64,000 bases of DNA from Ashinkailepas kermadecensis (lineage: Eukaryota > Arthropoda > Thecostraca > Neolepadidae), in assembly GCA_034440615.1 (NCBI GenBank), contig JAOTOM010004310.1, forward strand, positions 186,001-250,000. Direction: 5' to 3'. Positions 1-13,674 of the stretch are shown here, one piece after another. The notes under the pieces are model-generated. The model saw only the letters and a program-made list of their open reading frames with translations. It was not told where the DNA came from and did no database searches. The position numbers and the translations under genes were made by a program. Each line of letters begins with the position of its first letter. Positions within the stretch are counted from its first letter, which is position 1.

Positions 1-1112
1 TTGTGTGTGTAACTGTATATCTTATACATAATGCGACATTGCCCAGCGGGTAGCTGCTAAGCGGCGCGTCTCGGCATGGTAACGCACTCAATCAATCAGA
101 AGCCAGTAATATTTATTTGAAGCCGAGCATGCCGCAACCACAAGGTCAGGAGGTCACAGCTCGTCTGGACGTCGTCATGCCACGTGGCTAAGGATGTACG
201 AGGGGGCGGTACAGGAACCCAACCGAAGGGGAACGATGGGCAATCATCAATGCTCATCTTTATGGGTACTTCCTGCCGGCCTGCGCAGCCCGTGAGAACA
301 TTATCGACTAAGTGACTGTCGCCCACGGACTAGGTAACTTTGATGTGCCCCCTGTGCTCTGGCGTGTAAGTGTACGGTATGTGCCCATCATTGCGAGCAC
401 TTCGCTGTTTGTACCCTTCGTTCTAAGACGTTCATGCGAAATTAATGACATATTCAAATACATGTTATTTGTATATCTGGATATTTCTACATATGCACAA
501 GTTTAAAGTGCATATGGCTTCAACATAGCAAGCAATGCTATTTTTTTACACAACAGAGAATTACATACTGTCCAATAAATGACCAAATTTTAACCTTTTA
601 TGTATATAATGCGATAGCGGCCAGTGGGTGCTTCCTTAGACATCACTTCCAGATATAAAGCGAATGTGGGGAGAGGGGGTTAAAAACCACCCTCTAGTCA
701 GTAGTGTTCGGTTCAGTATCGCAGCACCTGAATCACGAGTTGACACATCAGAATATATAGAAGTAAGCCGCTATCGTAAAAAGCCAACTAGCATTCGAGG
801 TAATACGCAGATGCATTTATATTAACCAAACTTTTCACTTTTGAACCGTAATTTTTACGTCGAATTTTGTTGCACACACCCGAAATCGGTTGATGCCGAG
901 CCGAAACAAGCCGGCATGCCGAATACCATGCTCATTTCACTGAATTATAATGCACTATGCCGAAATTGATTGCCATATTTTTTAAATGCCCGCTGCCCGG
1001 CCGAATTTCTCAGTCTTGTGTCATACTCGGACGCAACGTGCTGAAACGCCGAAATTGGATGCGCTTCATACTGAAATCCGTGCAGTTTGTTCAAACTTGC
1101 ACGCAAAAAGGT
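1..1112. other. Unannotated AT-rich intergenic DNA
   Basis: No recognisable gene, RNA or repeat was found. Short ORFs (under 80 codons) show no family resemblance. Confidence 0.5.
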
Positions 1113-2029
<917 letters not shown>

Positions 2030-2042
2030 GTGAATAAAACGT

Positions 2043-2227
2043 GGGGCGGGGATAGTCGAGTGGTTAAGGTGTTGAGCTCTGGGTACCAAAGGTCCCAGGT
2101 TCAACACTCGCACCACTCAGGGCATTTCCCAATCCCGCGGCCCACCGGCGAAACAGTGTGTGCGGCGCCATTAGCCGTTATCGTGCATAAAGTGCGTCGT
2201 GAAACACCCAATAAACAAACAAACAAA
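2043..2227 (+). mobile_element. tRNA-derived SINE with target-site duplication
   Basis: The 5' part is tRNA-like: an A-box region (GTCGAGTGGTTAAGG) and a B-box region (AGGTTCAACACTC) about 40 bp apart. An unrelated body follows, and the 3' end is a short (AAAC)n tail at about 2210-2227. The flanks form a 13-bp target-site duplication with one mismatch, GTGAATAAAACGT at 2030-2042 and GTGAGTAAAACGT at 2228-2240. The head looks most like a Ser/Leu-type tRNA, but the family name is unknown. Such elements are transcribed by Pol III and moved by a partner LINE. Confidence 0.85.
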
Positions 2228-2240
2228 GTGAGTAAAACGT

Positions 2241-3165
2241 AACCAACTGACATTTTCCTGTGTCGTACTTATTTCCTGTTGGATCACAAACATCTTTGCA
2301 ACTTTAGCAATAAATGGCATTTTCTTGGTTCGAAGTTTGAATTACATGATAGCTGGCAAACTCCGCGTGCGAATATATTTATTCGCAGCTCATCTATTTA
2401 GAGTCGGTGTAGCCACAGCAATTTGTAGCAAATGACCTGCATGAGACTCAAAAGACTTACTTTACACCAAATATTCCTAATACAATACCTAATTGCTCAA
2501 ATGATTTAAAATGGTAAATGTGAATGCTTAAAAGGTAAACGCTTCATAGAAGATGTTTGAACGTCTAGCAAATACAACTTTATCCTACTTTCGTGATAAA
2601 CTTGCTACCTGGGCACGCACATCTCAGCTCAATCTTTCTACCCATGGTAGTACGAATTGTGAGATATTTATTGACCTTTGTAAAACAATAAGTTTGCCTG
2701 CTCCGAGAAGATTGCCTGGAGGTCATGTCAGCGTCACTTGCCATTTTATGTATATAGCAGCAGCGTATTGGTACATCATGGTCACAGCACGTAATCATGC
2801 AATGTATTCTTCACTCGTCGGTGTTTGGAGACAATATTACCGTAGGATCCGGCCATCGTTTCCACCATCGGTACAGCCCGCCGCCAAGATGACAGAAGTG
2901 AATAGCGATAAGTGGGACGCGGATTACATACGAACGGATTTAATGCTTCATATCTCAGCACATTTTGTCGAGACGTGCTTTCGTCTGACGTCAAAATAGC
3001 TCAATAGATAAGCTGGACGTTCGGCCGACGGGCTTGGTGGCAGCGCTCCGACCCACGAACCAACCGCACTGCAATCTGAGACGACATGGCAGCGACAGCG
3101 ATGGCCGAGCGGCCCGCTCTGACGTCCCTAGTTCTGATGGTGGAGAGCTGCTCTGACTGACGGTC
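2241..3165. other. Unannotated intergenic DNA
   Basis: A 148-codon ORF at 2553-2999 (+) has no recognisable domain and no coding-like composition, so I do not call it a gene. Confidence 0.4.
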
Positions 3166-3173
3166 ACAGCCCC

Positions 3174-3444
3174 CAGGGGCGGATCCAGGAATTATCCTGG
3201 GGGCGTTTTGTCTCTGGAGGGGCGCAATTTTTTTTCGGAGGGGCACCTGTGGCTGAAAAAGCGAGCGGATTTGTACACTAGCACACTACCTGGGAAGGTT
3301 CGAGCCTTTTCCTCTCAAAGGTGCGCCTCTGGCTGAAAAATTCGAAGGGGGAGAGGGGGAGGTTGGTGCACTCGGGCCTTCCGGGAGGAGCGCTCCCTTC
3401 AATGGGGAGGGCCATGCCCCTAGTGCCCCCTGTATCCGTCCCTG
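3174..3444. mobile_element. hAT-like MITE, CGGATCCAGG family
   Basis: Left end CAGGGGCGGATCCAGG and right end CCCTGTATCCGTCCCTG match the ends of the well-bounded copy at 24905-25195. The interior has the same GCGCCTCTGGCTGAAAA and GGGCCTTCCGGGAGG blocks. The flanking 8-mers agree at only four positions, perhaps because the insertion lies at the edge of a minisatellite. Confidence 0.65.
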
Positions 3445-4055
3445 ACAGTGGGGAGCTGCTCTGAGTGTCAGCTGTGTCGATGGGGAGCTGCTCTGACGGC
3501 CACAGCTGTGTCGGTGAGGAGCTGCTCTGACGGCCACAGCTGTGTCGGTGGGGAGCTGCTCTGACTGTCAGCTGTGTCGGTGGGGAGACTGCTCTGACGG
3601 CCCCAGCTTTGTCGACAGGAGACTGCTGTGACGGCCACAGCTGTGTCGGTGGGGAGCTGCCCTGACGACCACAGCTGTGTCGGTGGTAGCTTCTCTGACG
3701 GCCACAGCTGCGTCGGTGGTAGCTGCTCTGACGGCCACAGCTGTGTCGGTGGGGAGCTGCTCTGACGGCCACAGCGGTGTCAGTGGGGAACTGCTCTGAC
3801 GGCCACAGCTGTGTCGGGGGGAGCTGCTCTGACGGCCACAGCTGTGTCGGTGGGGAGCTGCTCTGGCGGCCACAGCTGTGTCGGTGGGAAGCTGCTCTGA
3901 CGGCCACAGCTGTGTCGGTGGAAGCTGCTCTGACGATCGCAGCTTTGTCGGTGGAGAGCTGCTCTGATGGCCACAGCTGTGTCAGTGGAGAGCTGCTTTG
4001 ACGGCCACAGCTGTGTCGGTGGGGAGCTGCTTTGACGGCCATAGCTGTGTCAGTC
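3445..4055. repeat. About 34-bp minisatellite
   Basis: About 17 units of the type AGCTGCTCTGACGGCCACAG plus CTGTGTCGGTGGGG, with 31-34 bp length variants. Open on both strands by repetition, not by coding. Confidence 0.93.
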
Positions 4056-4135
4056 GGATGGTGGTCGGGCGGCTGTCGACCAAGGCTGTCGGTGAGAGAT
4101 TGCGCAATTTCGCACCGCGCTCAGCCATGAACCTG

Positions 4136-4640
4136 CCATGGTCAAACGAGACGACCGTCCGGACCGCCACAGTCGGACGAGACGACCGTCCGGGCCGCCA
4201 CAGTCAGACGAAACGACCGTCCGGACCTGCCATGGTCAAACGAGACGACCGTCCGGACCGCCACAGTCAGACGAGACGACCGTCTGGACCGCCACAGTCA
4301 GATGAGACGACCGTCCGGACCGCCATAGTCAGACGAGACGACCGTCCGGACCGCCACAGTCAGACGAGACGACCGTCCGGACCGCCACAGTCAGACGAGA
4401 CGACCGTCCGGACCGCCAGTCAGACGAGACGACCGTCCGGACCGCCACAGTCAGACGAGACGACCGTCCGGACCGCCACAGTCAGACGAAACGACCGTCC
4501 GGACTTGCCATGGTCAGACGAGACGACCGTCCGGACCGCCACAGTGAGACGAGACGACCGTCCGGACCGCCACAGTCATACGAGACGACCGTTCGAACCG
4601 CCATAGTCAGACGAGACGACCGTCCGGACCGTCACAGTCC
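4136..4640. repeat. 31-bp minisatellite
   Basis: About 16 units containing GACGAGACGACCGTCCGGAC followed by CGCCACAGTCA. A 202-codon + ORF through it is a repeat artefact. Confidence 0.93.
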
Positions 4641-4649
4641 CAGTAGCAG

Positions 4650-6580
4650 TCGGACGGCCAGCGGAGACTGAGATGACCGACCTAGCGGAGGGCTGGTAAC
4701 TGGTGGAGTGACGGCTGCTGGCTGACATGCGATCTGTGGTTGTGGATGCTGCCTGTGTGGTCGAGTGTTCACGGGACGCGCGACCCGCCCTCTGATGGTA
4801 GCCATGTCCGAGTCGGTGATTCAGGCCCGCATCTCCCCGATACTATTATTGGCAGACATCATACATGGACAAGCCGAAACATTTGGAGTGGGAATCAACG
4901 GGTGTGTGAGTGCGGGTGGCGACTGGCTCAAATATCGCTCATTAACTGAGAAGCTAATTCGCGAGGAAAATTATGTGGAGGAATAAATGTGGCGGTGGAA
5001 TGAAAGCCTGCTGGAATTGTGCATATTTGAAGTGCGATCACGAATTCATTGCGTAGCGGGGGCAAAGGCAGGAGCTAAGCTAGATTTATTTGGAAGGAGA
5101 TAAGCGGTATACTGAGATCACGGGATATGGGAAGGGATTTACAGGACAATAAGAACAAGGGACATGGGAGGGAACAAGGGGACAACCAGCCAGATGGTGG
5201 TGTATTAATGCAAACGTTAAGTTAACATTCTAATAACAGACAAAGTTAGGCGCTAACCGTAATATCAAGCCATATAAAAGACGAATGCCGAATCTTAACA
5301 TGCTGCTCTGGTTTGGCTTTTGGTTCAGCGAGATACTGCAGCTTGATTGCGCTCGGCCACCATCACTGCGGAGTTGTTTAGCTTCAATGTCATTTCATCC
5401 TCCGGGAGTCCCACGATAAGAAATGATGGAACGCCTTCTCATTCGCTGTGAATCACAGGATATGCGGCGAGCAGGCGGTTGACGCTGCTGACATCTACTG
5501 CTGGACTGGACTCTCCATCTACTGCTGGACTTTGTCGCCAATCAAGACTACGGCCATTAAAAATGAAGGCCGGAGGGCGCTGTCGATCTCAATGAAAAGG
5601 GAACAATTTGAAATATACGACATGTAGACAGTGCGAAATGCCATGGGGGTGGCGAGTTCAAATGTCATGCGGGGTATGATTTATCATACCTCGACCCCAC
5701 CTGTGCTCATGTATGAGATACATACATCACCGGGAGGACTCCGATACCCATTGCTTTGTTGGTAATAAGTCTAATAGGCCATCCCAAGCTTTCGGTCAGA
5801 CGAGGTGTAATTCCTTTGTTGTAAAAATTTCACTTTCGTCAGGCAGATTCGGATAGAACTACCAGCATTCCTATCTGAGAGTAGGATTGTGGAAATGCTC
5901 TGACATGCCATGGCTATGGCTATGGCTATGACTATGCAAATAGCTATGTCGCCGGTCGGGAATTTGAGCGTAGTCCGTATTAGTGTCTGGAGCATACGGC
6001 ATGCACGTACGAGGAAGAGCTACGGACCATGCCTCTCCCTTATGCACATACCAAGCTTTGGATATTCGGAACCATTAGCCATTGCCACGCAACACACATG
6101 TACGTTGTGTGGGAAGAATGGACTTAACCCCATTTCAGGATGGAAGAGGCCAATATGCTCCCGTGTTTTCTTTTTGGTTTCCATTCCTAGAGAGGGGCTC
6201 TCTGGCAGCGTTTTGAAGTTGCGTGAATCTTCCTAGCATTCTTTTTATATGTGATGAGAAAATGTCTAAGAAAAATTTCAAGCAAGGGCGGTGCTAGGAC
6301 ATATTTTTAGGAGGCACCTCCAATTGGTTTTCACACCTATCTGAATATCCGACAACTGACATCATTGACGCAAATACATGAGGGTGCTTAATGCTTGTGC
6401 AGTCATCCACGCGGTAACAAGTGTCTCTCATATCTAAACATATTACATTTTACAACACATGTGTCAGACACGGGGCTAGATGGATCGAAACGGAGGGACG
6501 GCGTTAAGCAGGGGTTCATTCAATACCACAATTATATGTGATTTTATATGGACTATGTCGACATTCTAGCTACACACATA
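4650..6580. other. Unannotated intergenic DNA
   Basis: No gene recognised. A short ATGGCT hexamer run lies at 5908-5935. On the minus strand at about 5815-5865 there is CTGACGAAAGTGAAA, reminiscent of a Penelope-type hammerhead core but incomplete. GGGCGGTGCTAGGAC at about 6289 resembles a hAT terminus without a partner. Confidence 0.4.
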
Positions 6581-6689
6581 ATTTTAGATGCAAGCACGCA
6601 CATATATGCTATTACCTAAACTAAGAAGAGCGTATTCGTGCGAACAGCAGCGGAGTTCGTTCTCAGAGGAAATGAATCGCATGCCCGAC

Positions 6690-8500
6690 ATATTTGCCCC
6701 TGTCCGCAGATTCTGGGTTAATAACCCGTCGCCGCCATCTGTCAACTACGACGCGTTCGGCCTAATGCGTCGGCGTAGGGAAGCACTAAGGAACATCGAC
6801 ACAGACACTTACCACCATCTGCACACTGGCTAAATGTGCCACTAGAAAAGACATGCTGACAACATCACTGAGCGCATCATCACCACGCCAGCATCAGCAC
6901 TGTACCGACAATTACAACCAGTCATAGCACCCAAACGCGGTCCGTCAACTCGGCCTGCTAATCTTGTCCCAGATGATTTGAACAGCCATTTTGCTTCTAT
7001 TGGCACACAACCTCGGGACGCTGTCAAGGATGAGTTTATTCGTTCTGGCCGTCGGCATCTGAATGTGAGACTCTCATGTGTAAATACCGGTTCCCTCATC
7101 ATGACACCGGTGACTCTTGACCAGTTTCGGCGCACCTTATTTTATCTGCGTAACACGGACTCTGGCGTAGAAGGTGTAATGTATTTTGTATTTCAAAGTT
7201 TTAACATACATATGAGTATTTTAAAACTTTGTTTGAAGGTCATCGGTCACCTTTTATTCCGCATAATTTGCTCTAGTGGAATCACCGAGACTGTGCCCGC
7301 TAGTTGGAAATATGCCGTAGGCATCCCTCTTCACGAATGAAAAACCCTTCCAAAGCATCAAATTTTCAACCAATCACTACCGGTCCTTTCTACAATACGC
7401 AAAATTGTAGGGCAACCTCGTACACCAACTGCTGACCACCTGTCCCAGTTACCATGGCATTTTCAGTCCAGAATATCACGGCTTCATGTAATGCCATTCT
7501 ACTACCATTCCCTTGTTATCTGTCGGTGATGGAATTATAAAATGCATTGATCGCCTATAAATTTCGCTACTAACCCTCATAGATTGTAGTCGCTGTTTCG
7601 ACGTTGTAGATGATTCTGCACTATTTATGAAGCTTCAGCAACTTCAAATTTCCACAGGATGCTTCAAGAGCTAACTCGAGGGCCACACGTAACGAGTCAA
7701 AGTAGGCGAATCACTATCTGAATCTCAAATTATCAACATAGGCGCGTTCCAAAGATCGTGCTCAGGGCCCATACTTCGCAACATTGCCAGCAACGATATA
7801 GCATGCTTCATCCCATCAGTCCTTTACGGCTTCCGCGTCACCTAGCGCGTTATGCTGCTGACACACGATAATGATCCGTGCAGCAGGCTCCCTGAGCTGA
7901 AGTTAGCTTTAGAGGAGGCACTGGACGCAATGTGTACTTGGTTTCTTCAGCATAGCATGATGGTCAGTGCAAGTAAGACCGAGTTTCTACTGCACGGTGA
8001 CCGTCGCCAGCTAACCCAAATCCAAAATTCACCATCGAACATGTTCACGAACCAATCGCTGACGTGTGTGAAAAATCTAGGTGAAATAAAGGACGCAGAG
8101 CTATCATGGGAAATACATTAATCATGTTACGGACTGATGCTTTGGCATCCTGAGAGCTTCCATGGATGCCGAGCATTCCCACCTGCCAACGTTCTACCGC
8201 AAGGAGCATAGATGGTCTTGCGTTGTTTCACACTAGGCACTGTGTGCCAGTGTACGGTGCCGTCAACTGAATGTGCATCGCAATGTTGAAGAAGGCGTTC
8301 AACCCTTTCGCTAGGGCTGTGTCAGGTCATCGTAAACATAACCACATTTATGATGTAACAGACCAGCTAGGAAAGCTTTGTGCACCTAAATTTGCGTCAT
8401 ATTTCGACTTGTGTCTCATTCATAGTGTTTTGATGTCCAATAAACCAGCTGTGCTGCTTTCAGCCCTGACCTACAACTGCGAACATGGTTCGAAGCATTA
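6690..8500 (+). pseudogene. Decayed LINE reverse transcriptase (Jockey/CR1-like ORF2)
   Basis: Pieces of one ORF2 lie in order in different frames. An N-terminal linker is at 6588-6833. An RT segment at 6978-7340 contains NSHFASIGTQ and SSGITETVPASWKYAVGIPL (compare the usual 'G.vP..WK.A.v.Plhk'). The catalytic site is degraded to YAADT at 7851-7865, where YADDT is expected. Then comes WFLQHSMMVSASKTEFLLHG with VKNLGEIKDAELSWEIH at 7852-8121 (typical 'SKTe.l' and 'LGv..D..LsW..H' blocks). A C-terminal part at 8271-8501 reads FARAVSGHRKHNHIYDVTDQ. Many stops and frameshifts, so it is dead. The exact clade needs a search. Confidence 0.85.
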
Positions 8501-8714
8501 GGCGCTCACATCACCTGTCGCTGCCCCGGGTCAGGAACAATCATGGAAAGCGGCAATATATGTAGCGTACGGTGCAACTACACAGCCAGCATGCCATGTG
8601 TGGCGGTCCTTCCAGCGTGGTGCAATTTCTATTTAAGATCAAAATCCGTGACGTCATCCGAAATATCATGCATGGTGTGTGCTGTGCGACTGTGAGCTAT
8701 ATGTTCTGCGTGTT

Positions 8715-8740
8715 TGTGTATGTGTGTGTGTGTATGCATG

Positions 8741-8791
<51 letters not shown>

Positions 8792-8806
8792 CGCGCGCAC
8801 GCGCGT
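8715..8806. repeat. Compound (TG)n/(TA)n/(GC)n microsatellite
   Basis: TG-rich, then TA, then a pure TG run, then alternating GCGCGC. Alternating purine-pyrimidine throughout, so a candidate Z-DNA former. Confidence 0.95.
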
Positions 8807-8969
8807 ATTTGGGCTTGTCAAAGTACAGGTGCGCGCGCAGCCACTCAAACGTGTCTGTGTTTACGTGAGCGCTTTAACCTGTACTCGACATGACATGTAC
8901 TATGTGCTCTGTAATGACGATGGTCGAAGAATAGCCCTCATTTAGTGGAGCGACCTGATCATGTGCAAT

Positions 8970-9155
8970 ACAATACAATACAATGTACTCGAGTGTCCTG
9001 GAGAGGCACCACATCTCCATGGTAGGAGGGCACACGCCCCCAGTTTCCTCACGGATCCGCCGGTGCTGATGTTGGAGGGACAGGACCAAGGCCATCTTGC
9101 GGTTGTATTTTTGTGCAACGCCTGCAGCTTTGGCGTCAGAAGTAGGAGAGACATC
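8970..9155 (-). pseudogene. Possible LINE C-terminal fragment
   Basis: A minus-strand frame reads TPKLQALHKNTTARW and, further on, SVRKLGACALLPWRCGAS and TLYCIVLH. This order resembles the 'kLQ.lqNraaR' and 'LgWlpL..R' blocks at the end of many arthropod LINE ORF2 proteins. The match is weak and only one short frame supports it. Confidence 0.3.
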
Positions 9156-9479
9156 GCTCGGTCGGTCCGGCTTTGGCCCGCGCTCTCCCGACTGTCCGGC
9201 TGTGAGACACACCGGTGTTTCAGCTGCGCACCGGCTCCCCGGGGCCCGGTGCGGGATGATGTAGACAGCGTCGTCCGTCAGCGGCCGAGGCTGGAGCCGA
9301 CCCGGGCTGCCAGCCCGGCCGACGGCGGCACCGGCGCGTCGACCGCGTCGATAGCCGCGGGCCACCCGTCGGCACCGGCCGGCAAACGAGCCGATAACGG
9401 CACCGACGGCCGCCGACGACACGGGACAAAACTGCCGGCGCCACGGGGTAGCGCCGCCGACGGTCGCCGACGGTCACCG

Positions 9480-9955
9480 ACGGCACAGGCCGACACAGGA
9501 GAAGGATGTCGGCGGCACAGTGTGACGCCGCCGACACAGGCCGACACAGGAGAAGGATGTCGGCGGCACAGTGTGACGCCGCCGACACAGGACAACAGGG
9601 CCAGCGACACAGGGTAACACTGCCGACACAGGGCAACGCCGCTGGTAACACGGAGTAGCAACACCCACCATACACGATAACGTTACCGACCACACCGATA
9701 GCACTACTGACAACACGGAACAGCACTACCGACAACACTGAATAACTCGACCGACAACACTAAATAACACTACCGACAACACTGAACAACACTACCGACA
9801 ACACTGAACAACACTACCGACAACATTGAACAACACTACCGACAACACTGAATAACACTACCGACAACACTGAACAACACTTCCGACAACACTGAATAAC
9901 ATTACCGACAGCACTGGGTAACACTATCGACAACACTGAACAACAGCACCGACAA
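9480..9955. repeat. Minisatellites: 54-bp-type duplex, then 22-bp array
   Basis: Two near-identical copies with AGGAGAAGGATGTCGGCGGC lie at about 9495-9590. They run into about 12 units of CAACACTACCGACAACACTG plus AA (22 bp) up to 9955. The GC-rich DNA at 9160-9480 just before has no recognised gene. Confidence 0.9.
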
Positions 9956-9959
9956 CATG

Positions 9960-10630
9960 TGGGCAAAATGGAGCATACCCTATAACCATATCTACCGAGC
10001 CCATCTCTTGAACTCGTAATGCCGCTCATTCCTTTTTTTAGAGTGCGGGCAGCGATGCAAGCTGGGAAAATCGATAGCTTAATTACACATTTGTTCCACC
10101 ACTGCACCGGCGGCTCGCTGAAGTGTTCACTTTGCAGGCTGACCAAGAATCACAACTATGTCTGCTGTTCTATTGACCCAAAGTAAAAGCACAGCCTACC
10201 AGCGATAACCTTAAGTGGAAACTATACATAGTTTATCAGTAAAGTTTCCCCGTCGGAGAACTTGCCTGCGGAAGACTTTAAAGGAGCAACGGGAGACGCA
10301 CCATACCGGCGCCATTCCAGTCACGTACTGCAAGGTGGCGGATCCAAAGCTGTCGAGTACGTGGCGCTCTCGTCTTGTCCGGGACGTACTATGTCTGAGA
10401 AGCCAGGCACTGCAAACATCCAAGCCAGAGAAGCTTGATTCATAAACATGTTGAAGTATCTGCCAGTCACAGCTACATTGTTCCTACAGCTGACGCAGGC
10501 CCGCAATAAACTCTGAGTGTCTAATCAAAGATCATTGGCAACGCACAAAAGCCAGGCGGTCGTCCCGTCCGACCGCATCATCATGTCTTGTCCGATCGTC
10601 TCGTCTGCCTCTGACAGACCAGATAGCCGT
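9960..10630. other. Unannotated intergenic DNA
   Basis: Only short unrecognised ORFs. Confidence 0.4.
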
Positions 10631-10634
10631 CTCG

Positions 10635-11150
10635 TTTGGTCGTGCTGCCTGATGGTCACGTCTAGTTGTGTTGCCTGACGGTCTCGTCTGGCTGTGCTGC
10701 CTGACGGTCTCATTTGGTTGTGCTGCCTGACGGTCTCATCTGGTTGTGCTGCCTGACGGTCTCATCTGGTTGTGCTACCTGACGGTCTCATCTGGTTGTG
10801 CTGCCTGACAGCTTCGTCTGATTGTGCTACCTGACGGTCTCATCTGGTTGTGCTACCTGACGGTCTCATCTGGTTGTGCTGCCTAACGGTATCATCTGGT
10901 TGTGCTGCCTGACGGTCTCATCTGGTTGTGCTACCTGACGGTCTCATCTGGTTGTGCTGCCTGACAGTTTCGTCTGGTTGTGCCGCCCGACGGTCTCGTC
11001 TGTTTGTGCTGCCTGACAGTAAGGTCCGGTTGTATTTCCTGCCGGTCTCATCTGGTTGTGCTGCCTGACGGTCTCATCTGGTTGTGCTGCCTGACGGTCT
11101 CATCTGGTTGTGCTGCCTGACGGCCTCATCTGGTTGTGTTGCCTGTCACA
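10635..11150. repeat. 26-bp minisatellite
   Basis: About 20 units of TGCTGCCTGACGGTCTCATC plus TGGTTG, with point variants. Confidence 0.93.
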
Positions 11151-11580
11151 CCTTGTCTGCTCGCACCGCCTGATCGTCTCGTTTTCTTTTTGTGTGCCAG
11201 ACGGTTATCTCGTCTGGTCGTCTCGTCTGACCACATCGTCTGGCCGTCTCATCTCCTATGGTGGGTCGGACAGCCGCCTCGTCTGATCGTGGTAAGTCGG
11301 AAGAGAATATAAAAACATTCCAACTTAGCTGAAGTTGGAAGCAGGAATGGCACTTGGACTCCTTCTTTCCTTTAACGTTTGGCGAGGTCCATATTGCCTC
11401 TTTTTCAGGAGATGGGCACTATTGAGTGTGTAAGTAGAAATTCAAGAAGCAGAGAAATGAGAAATGTTCTTTTCGGTTTCTTAAAAGTCTGAGTCAACTG
11501 GCGAAGATTGGTAGATAGATGCATAGATAGACTGCATAGATGGACACAGATAGATGAATAATATATAGATAAAGAATTTA
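11150..11580. other. Unannotated intergenic DNA
   Basis: The first 140 bp are diverged relatives of the preceding minisatellite (TCTCGTCTGGTCG-type words). The rest shows nothing recognisable. Confidence 0.4.
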
Positions 11581-11581
11581 T

Positions 11582-11583
<2 letters not shown>

Positions 11584-11646
<63 letters not shown>

Positions 11647-11650
11647 TATG

Positions 11651-11727
<77 letters not shown>

Positions 11728-11731
11728 TATG

Positions 11732-11816
<85 letters not shown>
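11584..11816. repeat. (TA)n microsatellite with TACATATATATG interruptions
   Basis: About 230 bp of TA with four short interruptions. Confidence 0.98.
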
Positions 11817-11818
<2 letters not shown>

Positions 11819-12900
11819 CGATTATATATTCAGATTTCGGTTGGTTGTCTGTCATGTTCTGTAACAGAGTTTCCATAAAATTGCACTTTTGACTGTCCCG
11901 TAACTATAAATGATGTGTTCCCGTAAGCCAGCCGACCGTAAATGTAACGTAAATGTATGCCGTAAATGTAACGCCTCACGAACCTGAGCTGGCTGGCGGC
12001 TCGCTGCCGGTCCGTGCCGCGGCAGTAACCGGACGTCGGGTCGGGAGTCCAATTATCGGCCAACGCTGCCGCACCTAGCCTCAGCGCTTTTACCGGGCCG
12101 ATGCCCGACACACGTGACGTGTACTTTCGTCACCCGTTAGCTGCACGGATGGTTAGCGGCTTGTGCAGACCCCCCGAGGCAGTCGTCTCTGAGCAGCCAG
12201 GCGACGCGGGTCTGTAACGCTGGCGGTCGCGCGTTCTAAATTAATAACTGTTTTCGGCCTTAAAAGTCAATACTAGGAAATATCACGGTTGTTCGTCGGT
12301 GTGGAACATTTTTAGGTACGAGTTTTCTGGCTTTTGACTGTTGCCGTCTATTTACTGCTGCACAATACAAATAGTGCAGAGAACTTTGGAACTTTACAAC
12401 GGGAGTGACGCGGACGCGAGATCCTACTAGACTATCACGTAACCTATATAGGAACTTTCTTACAGTTCTATTCGCGGGATATTCGTACTGCATCGTGTCC
12501 TTTTTTAGCGGAGAAGGAGCATCAACTTCGCATTATCTCATGCAACACCAACGGGGAGAGCTGACCACCGATGATAAAGTGGGCGGGCGAACAATTATCG
12601 GACAAACTTGGGCGGCCGCCGTCAGCCTCTCGAGCGGAACTGGTGTCCGTTTCACCGCCTGCGACGCCGCACTCTGCGGCCAGAATGGCTGACGTCAGCC
12701 AATAACAGCCTACTCGGGGCCAGCCACCGGGAGCCGCGGTCGGCCTGGCCGCGCCCGCCGGGAGTCGACTCTAAAAGGTTTAGCGTCGTCGAAGCGCGCC
12801 AAACACCTTCCGGCGCAGTTTTCGCGAGCATGCTCGTTGATTTACACCGATAGACTTCCGCAACTGGCCAATTGCCGCAAACTGGAGGTAATCTAGGGCC
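11817..12900. other. Unannotated intergenic DNA
   Basis: A GC-richer stretch around 12000-12230 and 12590-12830 carries short ORFs on both strands without family resemblance. Confidence 0.35.
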
Positions 12901-13004
12901 GGGTGGGTGTGGGTGGAACCGGATGGAGAGGGAGGGGTGGGCGGAATGAGCCCATCCAGTGCAATTGTGTTATGCAGCGGATTCAGGTTCAGTTTTCAAT
13001 TCCT

Positions 13005-13190
13005 CAAAGGATTGGTTTTGGCCTCACTCTCGTTTGGCTGGAAATCAAAGGCTTCGGCTTTGCGAAGCGACTTATTTTGGTATTGGCTTCAACTTCGGCA
13101 TCGTAGTGCTTTGACTGTTAGCTTCGGTTTCGGCTTCATATATTTTTTACCGCTAGCTTTGGCTTCGGCTTCGGCTTTTCAAAATGATGG
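13005..13190 (+). repeat. GGCTTC-word array, left member of inverted pair
   Basis: Degenerate tandem hexamer words TTCGGC/GGCTTC. The reverse-complement words (GAAGCC/GCCGAA) fill 13675-13945, so the two regions could pair. Confidence 0.75.
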
Positions 13191-13674
13191 TGATATTTAG
13201 AATTGCTCAGAGGTAAACGTTTCGCTCAATTATTCTAGGCAATGTCTACTTAGGGTGGGAGAAGTCCACTGACAGTTGCGCAACCATAGAATATTAACCA
13301 TAACCATAACCATACCATAGGATCTCATAGAAATATTGGGGAAGCAGGAAGTGGGTGATAGCCAAGGGGAGTAGTTTGACGGGGTAAGTGTTAGCCGAGT
13401 GGGAGTAGTTTGATGGGGGTAGGTGATAACAGAGGGGAAGTAGACAAGGGTAGGTGAGCAGGTACTATTTTGGAGGTGATCCTAGGAGGAGCGTCCCGAA
13501 TAACTAGAGGAGAGATGTGTATGGATACCAGGGAGAATGCATCCTTCAAGCATCTATCCACACAATTTCCTCTTATTTCAAATGTCATTTAGTGAGAACA
13601 CATGATGCCTGAGTGAGTGAGAACACATGAGTGAGAGCATACATGAGTGAGAACACATGATAACACATGCCTAT

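Noticed and set aside
2043..2115. Functional tRNA gene
   Set aside because: A- and B-box-like blocks exist, but the acceptor stem does not close and the unit has a SINE body, simple tail and target duplication.
3278..4606. 200-254-codon ORFs on both strands
   Set aside because: Products of the 34-bp and 31-bp minisatellites.
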